NCBI GenBank assembly: GCA_011365025.1 | Contig: RDOF01000042.1 | Coordinates: 1-23,270, forward strand | Direction: 5' to 3' | Source of the DNA: Candidatus Thorarchaeota archaeon | GTDB taxonomy: Archaea; Asgardarchaeota; Thorarchaeia; Thorarchaeales; Thorarchaeaceae | DNA length: 23,270 bases | Shown: positions 7,463-14,414 of the stretch, in pieces | Layout of the letters: each line of letters begins with the position of its first letter | How positions within the stretch are numbered: position 1 is the stretch's first letter | Position numbers and translations under genes: made by a program | Notes under the pieces: model-generated | Databases searched by the model: none | Told to the model about the DNA's origin: nothing | Seen by the model: only the letters and a program-made list of their open reading frames with translations

Positions 7463-7485
7463 TTATATATGTCGTTAACGACATA
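7463..7485 (+). promoter_or_regulatory. Promoter and perfect PadR-type operator
   Basis: A TATA-like TTATATAT (7463-7470) runs directly into TATGTCGTTAACGACATA (7468-7485), a perfect 18-bp palindrome. Its core has the form ATGT-N8-ACAT, the spacing known for PadR-family operators. The expected transcript start is near 7492. A repressor here would cover both the box and the start. The PadR gene follows directly, so autoregulation is the obvious reading. Confidence 0.75.
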
Positions 7486-7539
7486 GTTAAGTACGTATCA
7501 AACGATATATCTGAGTTGAAAGAATTGGCACAGAAGCAA

Positions 7540-8058
7540 ATGAAGAAGTGGGTCAAGCATACGGCACGAGTCCCAAGGGGCTTTCTTCGTTTCCAATTCA
7601 TGCGCCTCCTCAAGGAAGGTCCAATGTCAGGCTCTGAGTTGGCAGACCAGATTGAGCAAGAAACAGATGGCGAATATAGACCCGGCTCAGGTTCCATTTA
7701 TCCAGTTCTGAAGAAATTGCGCAGAAGTGGATTCATAGAGAAGCTACCAATTGAGGAAGGCGTGCAACGATACCGTCTTACTGAGAGAGGCGGCTCATTC
7801 TTCGAGGAAAACAGAGATGTCATGGAACAAGTCCGGGAACGATTGGATGCGGTAGATTCACATTTCTTGGCGCTCTTCCATGTCAATCCAAAGTTTCGAG
7901 ATTATTTCATGAGAATATCAAGTATGATGATGTCCATCAGCGACCTTTCAAAACGGAATTGGACTTCAGAATTGAATCTCAGAATTGAGAGAATTTTGAA
8001 AACAACTGCTGAGGGACTTGAGGATATTCTAAGGGATTTCCAAACAAGGCGAACATGA
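7540..8058 (+). CDS. PadR-family transcriptional regulator
   Basis: The 172-residue protein begins MKKWVKHTARVPRGFLRFQF, a frequent PadR opening. The winged helix follows (about 18-85): SGSELADQIEQET, then GSGSIYPVLKKLRRSGFIE, the recognition helix of the family, and a wing with VQRYRLTERG. The C-terminal helices (95-170) should form the dimer. Known of the family: PadR repressors release DNA when they bind phenolic or other small ligands. The open frame reaches back to an ATG at 7411, but that would place the promoter box and perfect operator inside the gene. An in-frame TTG at 7516 is a second option. Its stop overlaps the next start in an ATGA, so it is translated together with the Fe-S protein. 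Confidence 0.85.
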   Translation: MKKWVKHTARVPRGFLRFQFMRLLKEGPMSGSELADQIEQETDGEYRPGSGSIYPVLKKLRRSGFIEKLPIEEGVQRYRLTERGGSFFEENRDVMEQVRERLDAVDSHFLALFHVNPKFRDYFMRISSMMMSISDLSKRNWTSELNLRIERILKTTAEGLEDILRDFQTRRT

Positions 8059-9134
8059 GAATCAGCACAATGACAACTACACGTGAAACAAAACCAGTAG
8101 AAGAGAAGGAAGTTTCTAACCCCTTTTACTCGAAAAGGGAAAGAGAGTATCTAAGATGGGCAGCAGAACATCCAGAGCAGGTCCATTCCGCCCACGCTGA
8201 TTCCCTGCAGGAAGGGTTTGAGTACTTCTTCACAACGCGTTCGGATACGATGCCAGATGGTGGACCATCAATTAGGCGAGTAGGAATGCTGGGTGAAAGA
8301 GGCATGCCAAAGCGTGTCATGCCCGCATTGGTGAGAACCATGCTAACAGTAATGAGAGGAATGAATTCCAGCTGGAAGGAAACCAGCAAGTATCTTGAAG
8401 ATATGACCCCTACACCTTTCAAACCCAGACCCAAACTTTGGGATGAGTTGACTGCATTTGTAGATAGCAAATGGGATGATGTGATCATTGCATTTACGGA
8501 ACTCCCAGAGCAGATGATCTTCAAAGGGAAGTACACGCTCTTCAAGCATGCAATAGTCGTTGGGCAAGAGATGAAGAAGAAGGAGATGGACCACGCACCT
8601 GAGTATCGGGCAGGAAAGGAAGTAATGAGGGTCTATGGAAGTCTTGGATTAGTGGTGAACGATATCGCAAAATGGCTGAGAAAGAAAGGCGTACGGTGCC
8701 AGAGCAATCATCCGCTGGGCGGACTCACCAATACGACTTCTCTTGCTGCAAAGGCAGGTATGGGTTGGCAGGGCCGAAATGGTCTGTTGATTACGCCCGA
8801 GTATGGTCAACGCATACGTCTGGCACCGGTATTCATTGAGCACAAGTACTTCGAATACACTGACAAACGAGAGCACGATTGGATCGAGGAATACTGTGAG
8901 ATGTGTAAGAGGTGCGAGCGAGAATGCCCTCAACAGGCAATCTATAGTCAGAAGATAGTACGAATGACTGATGTGCCAGGGATAGATACCTGGCGAACAT
9001 GTATTGATAGAGACCTATGCTTCGACTACTTCTGGAAGACCATGGGCTGCTCTGTTTGTGTAAAGGTGTGTCCATTTTCACAAGCTGGAGATACTTACGA
9101 GAGGCTAAGAGCAATTGCAAATAGGAGAATATGA
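8055..9134 (+). CDS. Double [4Fe-4S] protein of the QueG/reductive dehalogenase-like group
   Basis: The 359-residue protein ends in two iron-sulfur motifs. The first is CEMCKRCERECP, with Cys 281, 284, 287 and 291. The second is CSVCVKVCP, with Cys 332, 335 and 339, helped by C316 or C322. Before them lies GMGWQGRNGLLITPEYGQRI (about 236-255), the counterpart of the conserved region of epoxyqueuosine reductase. Known of the family: QueG and reductive dehalogenases use cobalamin plus two [4Fe-4S] clusters for a reduction step. This protein has a long N-terminal part not seen in QueG and no Tat signal, so it is probably a cytosolic enzyme of another specificity. Overlap with the PadR gene suggests that its amount follows the PadR ligand. 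Confidence 0.75.
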   Translation: MRISTMTTTRETKPVEEKEVSNPFYSKREREYLRWAAEHPEQVHSAHADSLQEGFEYFFTTRSDTMPDGGPSIRRVGMLGERGMPKRVMPALVRTMLTVMRGMNSSWKETSKYLEDMTPTPFKPRPKLWDELTAFVDSKWDDVIIAFTELPEQMIFKGKYTLFKHAIVVGQEMKKKEMDHAPEYRAGKEVMRVYGSLGLVVNDIAKWLRKKGVRCQSNHPLGGLTNTTSLAAKAGMGWQGRNGLLITPEYGQRIRLAPVFIEHKYFEYTDKREHDWIEEYCEMCKRCERECPQQAIYSQKIVRMTDVPGIDTWRTCIDRDLCFDYFWKTMGCSVCVKVCPFSQAGDTYERLRAIANRRI

Positions 9135-9520
9135 TATTTCGGGAATTAAGAGAAGAATCCTGTTCCAGTTCATGGATAGGATTGGTGAAACTAGCTTGTA
9201 CCATCATCATTTGTCGCCCCCTCGAGGTCAGGCGTCGTTCCGCTTTGTGTCGTGTACGATATCTTGGTTACCGCATTCTCCTCGGGGATTTGGATTGTAG
9301 CCAATCAAAAGCGCACGCCGAGTTTCGCATGAGGCCTGCTGTTTGTCTAAACGTTCATTGGTCTTGTGGGATTACTATTTCCAATGGACCCAAATGTGAC
9401 AGCAACGGCATCATTCTGAATGATTTGGGAAAACCCGGTTTGTCTGAAATAGCATTGACGCTCGAGAAAACACATAAAATGGATACAACTGTGACATTCT
9501 AAGATTAGGAAGGCAATCAA
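9135..9520 (+). other. Gap before the MDR array, with its likely promoter
   Basis: About 385 bp without a convincing gene. A 123-codon frame starts inside the previous stop (9131-9502), but its product is rich in Cys, Arg and Ser, has no domain or helix pattern, and looks like chance. Near the right end a TATA-like CATAAAAT (9474-9481) predicts a transcript start near 9503, just before the ribosome site AGGAAGG (9507-9513). No clear palindrome was found near this promoter. Confidence 0.45.
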
Positions 9521-10456
9521 ATGAAAGCGATTGTGGCAACAAAATACGGTCCGCCAGAAGTTCTCCAGCTCACAGAGATAGAAAACCCAAAACCAAAACC
9601 CAATGAGATACTGATAAGGAATTATGCAACGACTGTATCCGCGGGGGATGTGAGAATGCGAAGTTTCAATGTACCACGCTCCCAGTGGCTCTTTGCACGA
9701 TTGTATCTGGGTCTTAGAAAACCAGGCCGAGCCGCCATATTGGGGATGGAGCTATCTGGAGAAGTAGAAGCTATTGGTTCAGATGTGGCAAAATTCGAGG
9801 TAGGCGATCAAGTCTTCGCGTCCACCCTATGGTCGGGTTTTGGGGGTTATGCTGAATACAAGTGCATGCCTGAAGATGGAATGGTGACTGTAAAACCATC
9901 GAATATGAGTTTTGAAGAAGCCGCTCCTGTGCTTGGAGGAGGACTTACAGCAGCCAAGATTCTAAGAGAAAACAACATCCGGGAAGGGCAGGATGTGCTT
10001 ATTTATGGAGCCTCCGGGAGCGTAGGCACATATGCTATTCAGATTGCGAAGCACTTTGGGGCAAGTGTCACTGCGGTGTGCAGCACCACCAATCTGGAGC
10101 TAATGAAATCTTTGGGCGCCGACAACGTAGTAGATTACACCCAGGAGGACTTCACTAGAAGCGGTGCAACTTATGATGTGATTTTTGACGCAGTGGACAA
10201 GCTTTCGCTTTCAGATAGTAGGGGATCGCTGAAGGATGCAGGAACCTACCTCAACGTTGATTCCTCATCAGGTGGCATGGGCAAGAGTGAAGACCATATT
10301 GAATATCTTACCTTCCTCAAAGGCCTTACTGAAGCAGGAGATATGGTGTCAGTCATTGACAGAACATACCCTCTTGAACAGATTGTCGAGGCTCACAGGT
10401 ATGTTGAAACAGGCCACAAGAAAGGAAATGTGGTAATAATCCTTGGAACCACTTAG
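9521..10456 (+). CDS. Zinc-free MDR oxidoreductase, array copy A
   Basis: The 311-residue protein opens MKAIVATKYGPPEVLQL, has GASGSVG at 163-169 in the Rossmann domain, and ends with the family signature VIDRTYPLEQIVEAHRYVET. The zinc-ligand residues are missing (YATTVSAGDVRMR), so quinone-oxidoreductase-like chemistry with NAD(P)H is expected. The second strand ends in VCSTTN, which favours NADPH. It is 11-20 residues shorter than its paralogues because the loop after the fifth Rossmann strand (DSSSGGMGKSED) is cut down. It also reads DAVDKL where copy C has DAVGKL. These changes lie near the substrate pocket, so specificity may have shifted. It has its own promoter and a strong AGGAAGG, and heads a set with copy B and a small membrane protein. 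Confidence 0.88.
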   Translation: MKAIVATKYGPPEVLQLTEIENPKPKPNEILIRNYATTVSAGDVRMRSFNVPRSQWLFARLYLGLRKPGRAAILGMELSGEVEAIGSDVAKFEVGDQVFASTLWSGFGGYAEYKCMPEDGMVTVKPSNMSFEEAAPVLGGGLTAAKILRENNIREGQDVLIYGASGSVGTYAIQIAKHFGASVTAVCSTTNLELMKSLGADNVVDYTQEDFTRSGATYDVIFDAVDKLSLSDSRGSLKDAGTYLNVDSSSGGMGKSEDHIEYLTFLKGLTEAGDMVSVIDRTYPLEQIVEAHRYVETGHKKGNVVIILGTT

Positions 10457-10490
10457 TGGAAGCCGATTCGAGTATAGGCGATGCAATATC

Positions 10491-11486
10491 ATGAAAGCAG
10501 TTCTGTGGACCAAGTACGGGCCTCCTGAAGTTCTCCAGCTTAAGGAAATAGAAAAGCCAAGCCCCAAAGCCAATGAACTCCTAATCAAAATCCATGCAAC
10601 CACGGTCACGAGCGGCGACTGTGAAATGCGTAGCATGAAGCCGGCCATCCTCTACCGAATTCCGATGCGGTTGTACATTGGCCTCAGAAGACCATCGAGA
10701 ATCAACATACTTGGAATGGAGCTTGCAGGAGAGGTTGAAGAAGTAGGGGCGGCGGTTGGCAGATTCAAGCCAGGAGACCAAGTCTTTGCAGCTACTGGTA
10801 TTGTTACCATAGGAACATATACCGAATACATTTGCTTCCCAGAAGAATCCGAAGACTGCGTTGTGGCACAAAAGCCGAAAAACATGACATTTGAAGAGGC
10901 GGCTCCCGTACCCATGGGGGGACTCGAAGCACTAAATTATCTTAGGCAAGGAAATGTCAGTAGAGGGGACAAAGTTCTCATCAATGGAGCTGGTGGAACA
11001 ATAGGCACCTACGCCGTTCAGCTTGCCAAATACTTCGGAGCTGACGTGACGGCCGTAGATAGTGCAGAGAAACTGGAAATGCTGCGTACCATTGGTGCAG
11101 ACCAAGTAGTTGATTTCGCTCAAGATGACTTCACGAAGACCGGCGAAACCTATGATTTCATTCTGGACCTGGTGGGCAAGAGCCGATTCGCAGATGTTAT
11201 GAGCTCGCTACAACAAAATGGAAGATATCTTACTGCAAATCCTAGCCTATCAACTATGATACGTGGACGATGGATGTCACTAAAGAGTGACAAGAAAGCA
11301 ATGAGCGGGAGGGCTTCTGCAAGGACGGAGGATTTGCTTTACCTTAAGGGACTCATTGAGGCGGGAGAATTGAAGTCGGTTATAGACAGAATATATCCAT
11401 TGGAGGATATTGCTGAAGCTCACCGGTATGTTGAAACAGGACACAAGAAGGGTAATGTAGTCGTAACCATAGTTGACAGCAAATAG
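10491..11486 (+). CDS. Zinc-free MDR oxidoreductase, array copy B with an acidic cofactor-site residue
   Basis: The 331-residue protein starts MKAVLWTKYGPPEVLQL; an in-frame TTG at 10443 would overlap copy A and add residues unlike the family. It has GAGGTIG at 166-172 in place of GASGxVG. The second Rossmann strand ends in VTAVDSAEK, with Asp at 190 where the other three copies have VCS(T/I). Known of MDRs: an acidic residue here binds the adenosine ribose and selects NAD(H) over NADP(H), so this copy probably uses NADH. It lacks zinc ligands (HATTVTSGDCEMR). It follows copy A by 34 bp and precedes a membrane-protein gene by 15 bp, so all three are likely cotranscribed. The 3' end is nearly identical in DNA to those of copies A and C. 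Confidence 0.87.
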   Translation: MKAVLWTKYGPPEVLQLKEIEKPSPKANELLIKIHATTVTSGDCEMRSMKPAILYRIPMRLYIGLRRPSRINILGMELAGEVEEVGAAVGRFKPGDQVFAATGIVTIGTYTEYICFPEESEDCVVAQKPKNMTFEEAAPVPMGGLEALNYLRQGNVSRGDKVLINGAGGTIGTYAVQLAKYFGADVTAVDSAEKLEMLRTIGADQVVDFAQDDFTKTGETYDFILDLVGKSRFADVMSSLQQNGRYLTANPSLSTMIRGRWMSLKSDKKAMSGRASARTEDLLYLKGLIEAGELKSVIDRIYPLEDIAEAHRYVETGHKKGNVVVTIVDSK

Positions 11487-11501
11487 AGAGGGATAGAAAA
11501 A

Positions 11502-11906
11502 ATGAACACAGATGAAACCAAGCAAATGGATCCACTTACTAACAGCGGTCTAGCCTTAGTCGCTACACAGCTCTTCCGTCTTATCTTTGGTGGGTTCTTG
11601 ATGGGAAAGGACCTGTATGAATTTCATGACTTTGAAAGCGCGGTCACAGTCCTATTGATATATGGCCTAATAGCTGTCCTCACAGTTCTATTCCTGCAGG
11701 GTAGAAGAAATGGACTAATCGGACTAGTAGCTCTATCTGCGATTCTCATCTTGCTGCAAACTGCTTACGTCATTGCGTTTCTTGCTCAGCCAACAGTAGA
11801 CCCAAGCATGCATGACCCTATCGCCAATTGGTGGGCCACCCTGCTGACCTATGTGTTCCCTCTTCTAACGATTGCATTTGCCATGAAGGTTTGCAGGGAA
11901 ACCTAA
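11502..11906 (+). CDS. Small four-helix membrane protein
   Basis: The family is not recognised. The 134-residue protein has four hydrophobic stretches (about 16-34, 46-65, 70-92, 108-128) joined by short loops, with an acidic loop PTVDPSMHDP between the last two. No catalytic motif is seen. The ATG follows GAGAGGGA at a good distance and sits 15 bp after MDR copy B, so it belongs to that operon. Small membrane proteins beside each part of the MDR array hint at a membrane substrate, quinone or exporter, but nothing in the sequence shows which. Confidence 0.6.
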   Translation: MNTDETKQMDPLTNSGLALVATQLFRLIFGGFLMGKDLYEFHDFESAVTVLLIYGLIAVLTVLFLQGRRNGLIGLVALSAILILLQTAYVIAFLAQPTVDPSMHDPIANWWATLLTYVFPLLTIAFAMKVCRET

Positions 11907-11993
11907 CGGACATTTACACAAAGCTTCGCAAATAGCACCATATTCCAAGCAGCCCTGTAGGAACACTTATGATATCGTTTTCTGGCAAAGAAC

Positions 11994-12014
11994 TAACCGG
12001 TTACAGTATGTAAC
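11994..12014 (+). promoter_or_regulatory. Overlapping palindromes upstream of the DUF4386 gene
   Basis: TAACCGGTTA (11994-12003) is a perfect 10-bp palindrome. It overlaps GTTACA-GTA-TGTAAC (12000-12014), a perfect 6-bp inverted repeat with a 3-bp spacer. A TATA-like CTTATGATA lies near 11966-11974, so the expected transcript start is close to 11995, inside the palindromes. This looks like a promoter with operator for the second half of the MDR array. The regulator is not known. Confidence 0.45.
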
Positions 12015-12031
12015 TTGTAAGAGAGAGATAT

Positions 12032-12721
12032 ATGAGCGATTTCAACAAAAATGCAAAGATAGCCGGATTATCGTTTCTGATTAGCTACTTGGGTCTCATT
12101 CTGGGCGGATTCTTCTTGGCCCCTATTCTGGAGGCCCCAGATTATCTTGCCAACGTTTATCCAAACGCAACTCAGGTCGGCGTAGGTGTGCTCCTTGAGT
12201 CAGTTAATGGCATAGCCGTAATTGGCATAGCCGTGATGTTATTTCCAATCTTAAAGCGATATAATGAGGGCATAGCTCTCGCATACCTCGGGTTCAGGGG
12301 CGTCGAAGCCATGCTTTCAATCCTAGGTAGTACTCTGGCGCTGCCACTTATTGAATTGAGCCATGAATACATACAGGCAGGCGCTCCTGCAGACTCCTAT
12401 TTTGATGTCCTAGGCATCCTTGCCTTGGCACAACGTCATTGGGCCATGGAGATGCTTACAGTGTTCTTCATTTTGGGCGCCCTGATATTCTACTTCCTAC
12501 TCTATAGAACTGCAGTGGTTCCGCGATTTATTTCAGTCTGGGGGATGATAGCTATCCTGTGTTTGACAGGATTCAATGTCCTACTGTATACGGGCATTGA
12601 TTTAGGAATCGCTGTGACTTTGATTCTGGTTCTTCCAATAATGGCGAATGAAATCTTCATTGCAGTCTGGTTGATAGTCAAAGGATTCGATTCTTCCACA
12701 ATCCTCAAGGGAGCTACTTGA
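12032..12721 (+). CDS. DUF4386-like integral membrane protein
   Basis: The 229-residue protein opens NKNAKIAGLSFLISYLGLIL, close to the KTARIAG(I/L) start common in DUF4386 proteins, and has six to seven membrane helices. The middle reads AYLGFRGVEAML, with the Arg-x-x-Glu pair typical of the family, followed by AQRHWAMEML and YFLLYRTAVVPRFISVWG. The function of DUF4386 is not known. The gene has a possible promoter of its own in the 125-bp gap and AGAGAGA before the ATG. It is followed after 18 bp by MDR copy C. A second, more diverged protein of the same type lies on the other side of that MDR gene. Confidence 0.7.
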   Translation: MSDFNKNAKIAGLSFLISYLGLILGGFFLAPILEAPDYLANVYPNATQVGVGVLLESVNGIAVIGIAVMLFPILKRYNEGIALAYLGFRGVEAMLSILGSTLALPLIELSHEYIQAGAPADSYFDVLGILALAQRHWAMEMLTVFFILGALIFYFLLYRTAVVPRFISVWGMIAILCLTGFNVLLYTGIDLGIAVTLILVLPIMANEIFIAVWLIVKGFDSSTILKGAT

Positions 12722-12739
12722 TGAAAGGGTGAGAAGAGA

Positions 12740-13708
12740 ATGAGAGCGGTTGTATTCGAGAAGTACGGGCCACCCGAGGTCCTTCAAATCAAGGAAATTG
12801 AGAAGCCAACTCCAAAGGAAAATGAAGTGTTGGTCAAAATGCATGCGACATCTGTCACAGCTGCTGACTGGCGCATGCGAAAGACGGATCCTTTCCTGGC
12901 TAGAATGATGAATGGCTTGTTTAGACCCAAGAAATTCAATATTCTAGGTATTGAGATAGCAGGAGAGGTTGAAGAAGTAGGAGGTGGTGTCACACTCTTC
13001 AAGCCAGGAGACCAGATATTTGGGACCATAGGTTTCACTTTCGGCGCGTACGCAGAATATGTCTGTATTCCTGAGGATGGCTCTATTACACATAAACCAA
13101 TGAATCTGAGCTTTGGAGAATCTGCTGTTGTACCAGTGGGGGCAGATACAGCATTATTCTTCCTTAGAACTCAGGGGAATCTTCAGAGTGGTCAAAAGAT
13201 TCTCATCTATGGTGCTTCCAGCAGCGTAGGATCCTATGCAGTACAACTTGCCAGATACTACGGGGCAGATATCACTGCTGTATGTAGCATCCGCAACCTA
13301 GAGTGGGTGAAGAATCTTGGAGCCAACAAGATGATTGACTATACTAAAGAAGACTTCACCAAAGGCGGAGAAACCTATGATGCGATATTTGACGCAGTGG
13401 GCAAGCTCTCGCTGTTCGGTTCTATGAAAGCACTGAAGGAAGGTGGCGTCTTTCTTGATGCGGTCCATATGATGAGACGCAGTGTTCAGGCTAAATTCGC
13501 CACAATGAGAAGCAGTAAGAGAATTCTTGGAGGAACAGCAACCGGACTCGTTGAGGACTTGGCCTTCATAAAAGAACTCATTGAGGCCGGAGAGCTCAAG
13601 CCAGTCATTGATAGAACCTATCCCATCGAAGAGATTGCCGAAGCTCACAGGTATGTTGAAACGGGGAGAAAGAAAGGCAACGTTGTGGTTACATTTGACC
13701 ATCCTTAA
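12740..13708 (+). CDS. Zinc-free MDR oxidoreductase, array copy C
   Basis: The 322-residue protein begins MRAVVFEKYGPPEVLQI, has GASSSVG at 158-164 for the cofactor, and ends VIDRTYPIEEIAEAHRYVET. It has no zinc ligands (HATSVTAADWRMR). The second Rossmann strand ends in VCSIRN, with Arg close to the expected phosphate site, which fits NADPH. It is full length compared with the copy at 4,091-5,065 and keeps the long loop (MMRRSVQAKF) that copy A lost. It sits 18 bp after the DUF4386 gene and 29 bp before the related membrane protein. AGAAGAGA precedes its ATG. This arrangement suggests one operon of membrane protein, reductase, membrane protein. Confidence 0.88.
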   Translation: MRAVVFEKYGPPEVLQIKEIEKPTPKENEVLVKMHATSVTAADWRMRKTDPFLARMMNGLFRPKKFNILGIEIAGEVEEVGGGVTLFKPGDQIFGTIGFTFGAYAEYVCIPEDGSITHKPMNLSFGESAVVPVGADTALFFLRTQGNLQSGQKILIYGASSSVGSYAVQLARYYGADITAVCSIRNLEWVKNLGANKMIDYTKEDFTKGGETYDAIFDAVGKLSLFGSMKALKEGGVFLDAVHMMRRSVQAKFATMRSSKRILGGTATGLVEDLAFIKELIEAGELKPVIDRTYPIEEIAEAHRYVETGRKKGNVVVTFDHP

Positions 13709-13737
13709 CATAATCCTAAGCTAACGAGGTAAGTTTC

Positions 13738-14400
13738 ATGTTTGTTGAGATATCCGGCTTTCTCTTTCTATTTATTATCGTAGTACTGAATCTTGCAACA
13801 GCGAGATATGGGTATGAGATATTCAGCGATTCGAATTCAAATGCTAAATTGCAGAAGATCAATGAGGATCCAAAGAAGTTCAAAAAAGGTGTACTGCTGG
13901 TAGTTACTGAGCACATCGCCATAGTTCTACTTGCTATTACACTCTTCATCGCGTTTAGTCCCTACAACATATTGCTTGGAGTCGTTTGGGGCATCAGTCG
14001 AGCAGTGGAAGGACTTGTTCAAATTAACAACAAGAAAAACTACCTGAGCCTGACGAGTATAGCAGTACAGTACTCAAGCTCTACCGGCACCGATAAGGAG
14101 AAGTTGAGTAATCAAGCACTAGTGATTCTCAAGACAAAGAACTCTACTTTCATAGTTGCGCAAATTCTATTCTCCATTGGAACACTCGCCTACTCAATTG
14201 TGTTCGCGTTCTATGAAGTTGTGCCAGTAATAATCGGATGGTTTGGGATTATCGCCAGCATCATCTATGGCTTGGGTAATGGTGTATACCGTGTGAGGCC
14301 GGATTCGAAAGCCCTATGGAATTTAGGAGGTCTTCTCATTTTCGTCTTCGAATTAGTACTGGGAGGGTGGCTCCTGTTTTCCTCACTCGTCGTTTTGTAG
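13738..14400 (+). CDS. Diverged DUF4386-like membrane protein
   Basis: The 220-residue protein has six hydrophobic segments (about 3-22, 51-70, 74-90, 138-157, 162-182, 195-218). Its middle (GVLLVVTEHIAIVLLAITLF, then GISRAVEGLV) lines up with the DUF4386-like protein at 12,032 (GVLLESVNGIAVIGIAVMLF, GFRGVEAML), including the Arg-x-x-Glu pair. The N-terminus and loops differ. I therefore call it a distant paralogue; function is unknown. The ATG at 13738 follows GAGGTAAG. It closes the plus-strand array and ends 14 bp before the convergent symporter gene. Confidence 0.55.
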   Translation: MFVEISGFLFLFIIVVLNLATARYGYEIFSDSNSNAKLQKINEDPKKFKKGVLLVVTEHIAIVLLAITLFIAFSPYNILLGVVWGISRAVEGLVQINNKKNYLSLTSIAVQYSSSTGTDKEKLSNQALVILKTKNSTFIVAQILFSIGTLAYSIVFAFYEVVPVIIGWFGIIASIIYGLGNGVYRVRPDSKALWNLGGLLIFVFELVLGGWLLFSSLVVL

Positions 14401-14414
14401 TTGGAGAATCTCTT

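Noticed and set aside
7411..7539. N-terminal extension of the PadR protein
   Set aside because: It contains a TATA box and a perfect operator palindrome, and PadR proteins usually start near the KHTARVPRG motif.
9131..9502. 123-codon frame starting in an ATGA overlap with the Fe-S protein gene
   Set aside because: The product is rich in Cys, Ser and Arg, has no domain or helix pattern, and the frame runs up to the promoter of MDR copy A. The overlap start is probably chance.
10443..10490. TTG start of MDR copy B inside copy A
   Set aside because: The added residues are unlike any paralogue, and ATG 10491 gives the exact family N-terminus.
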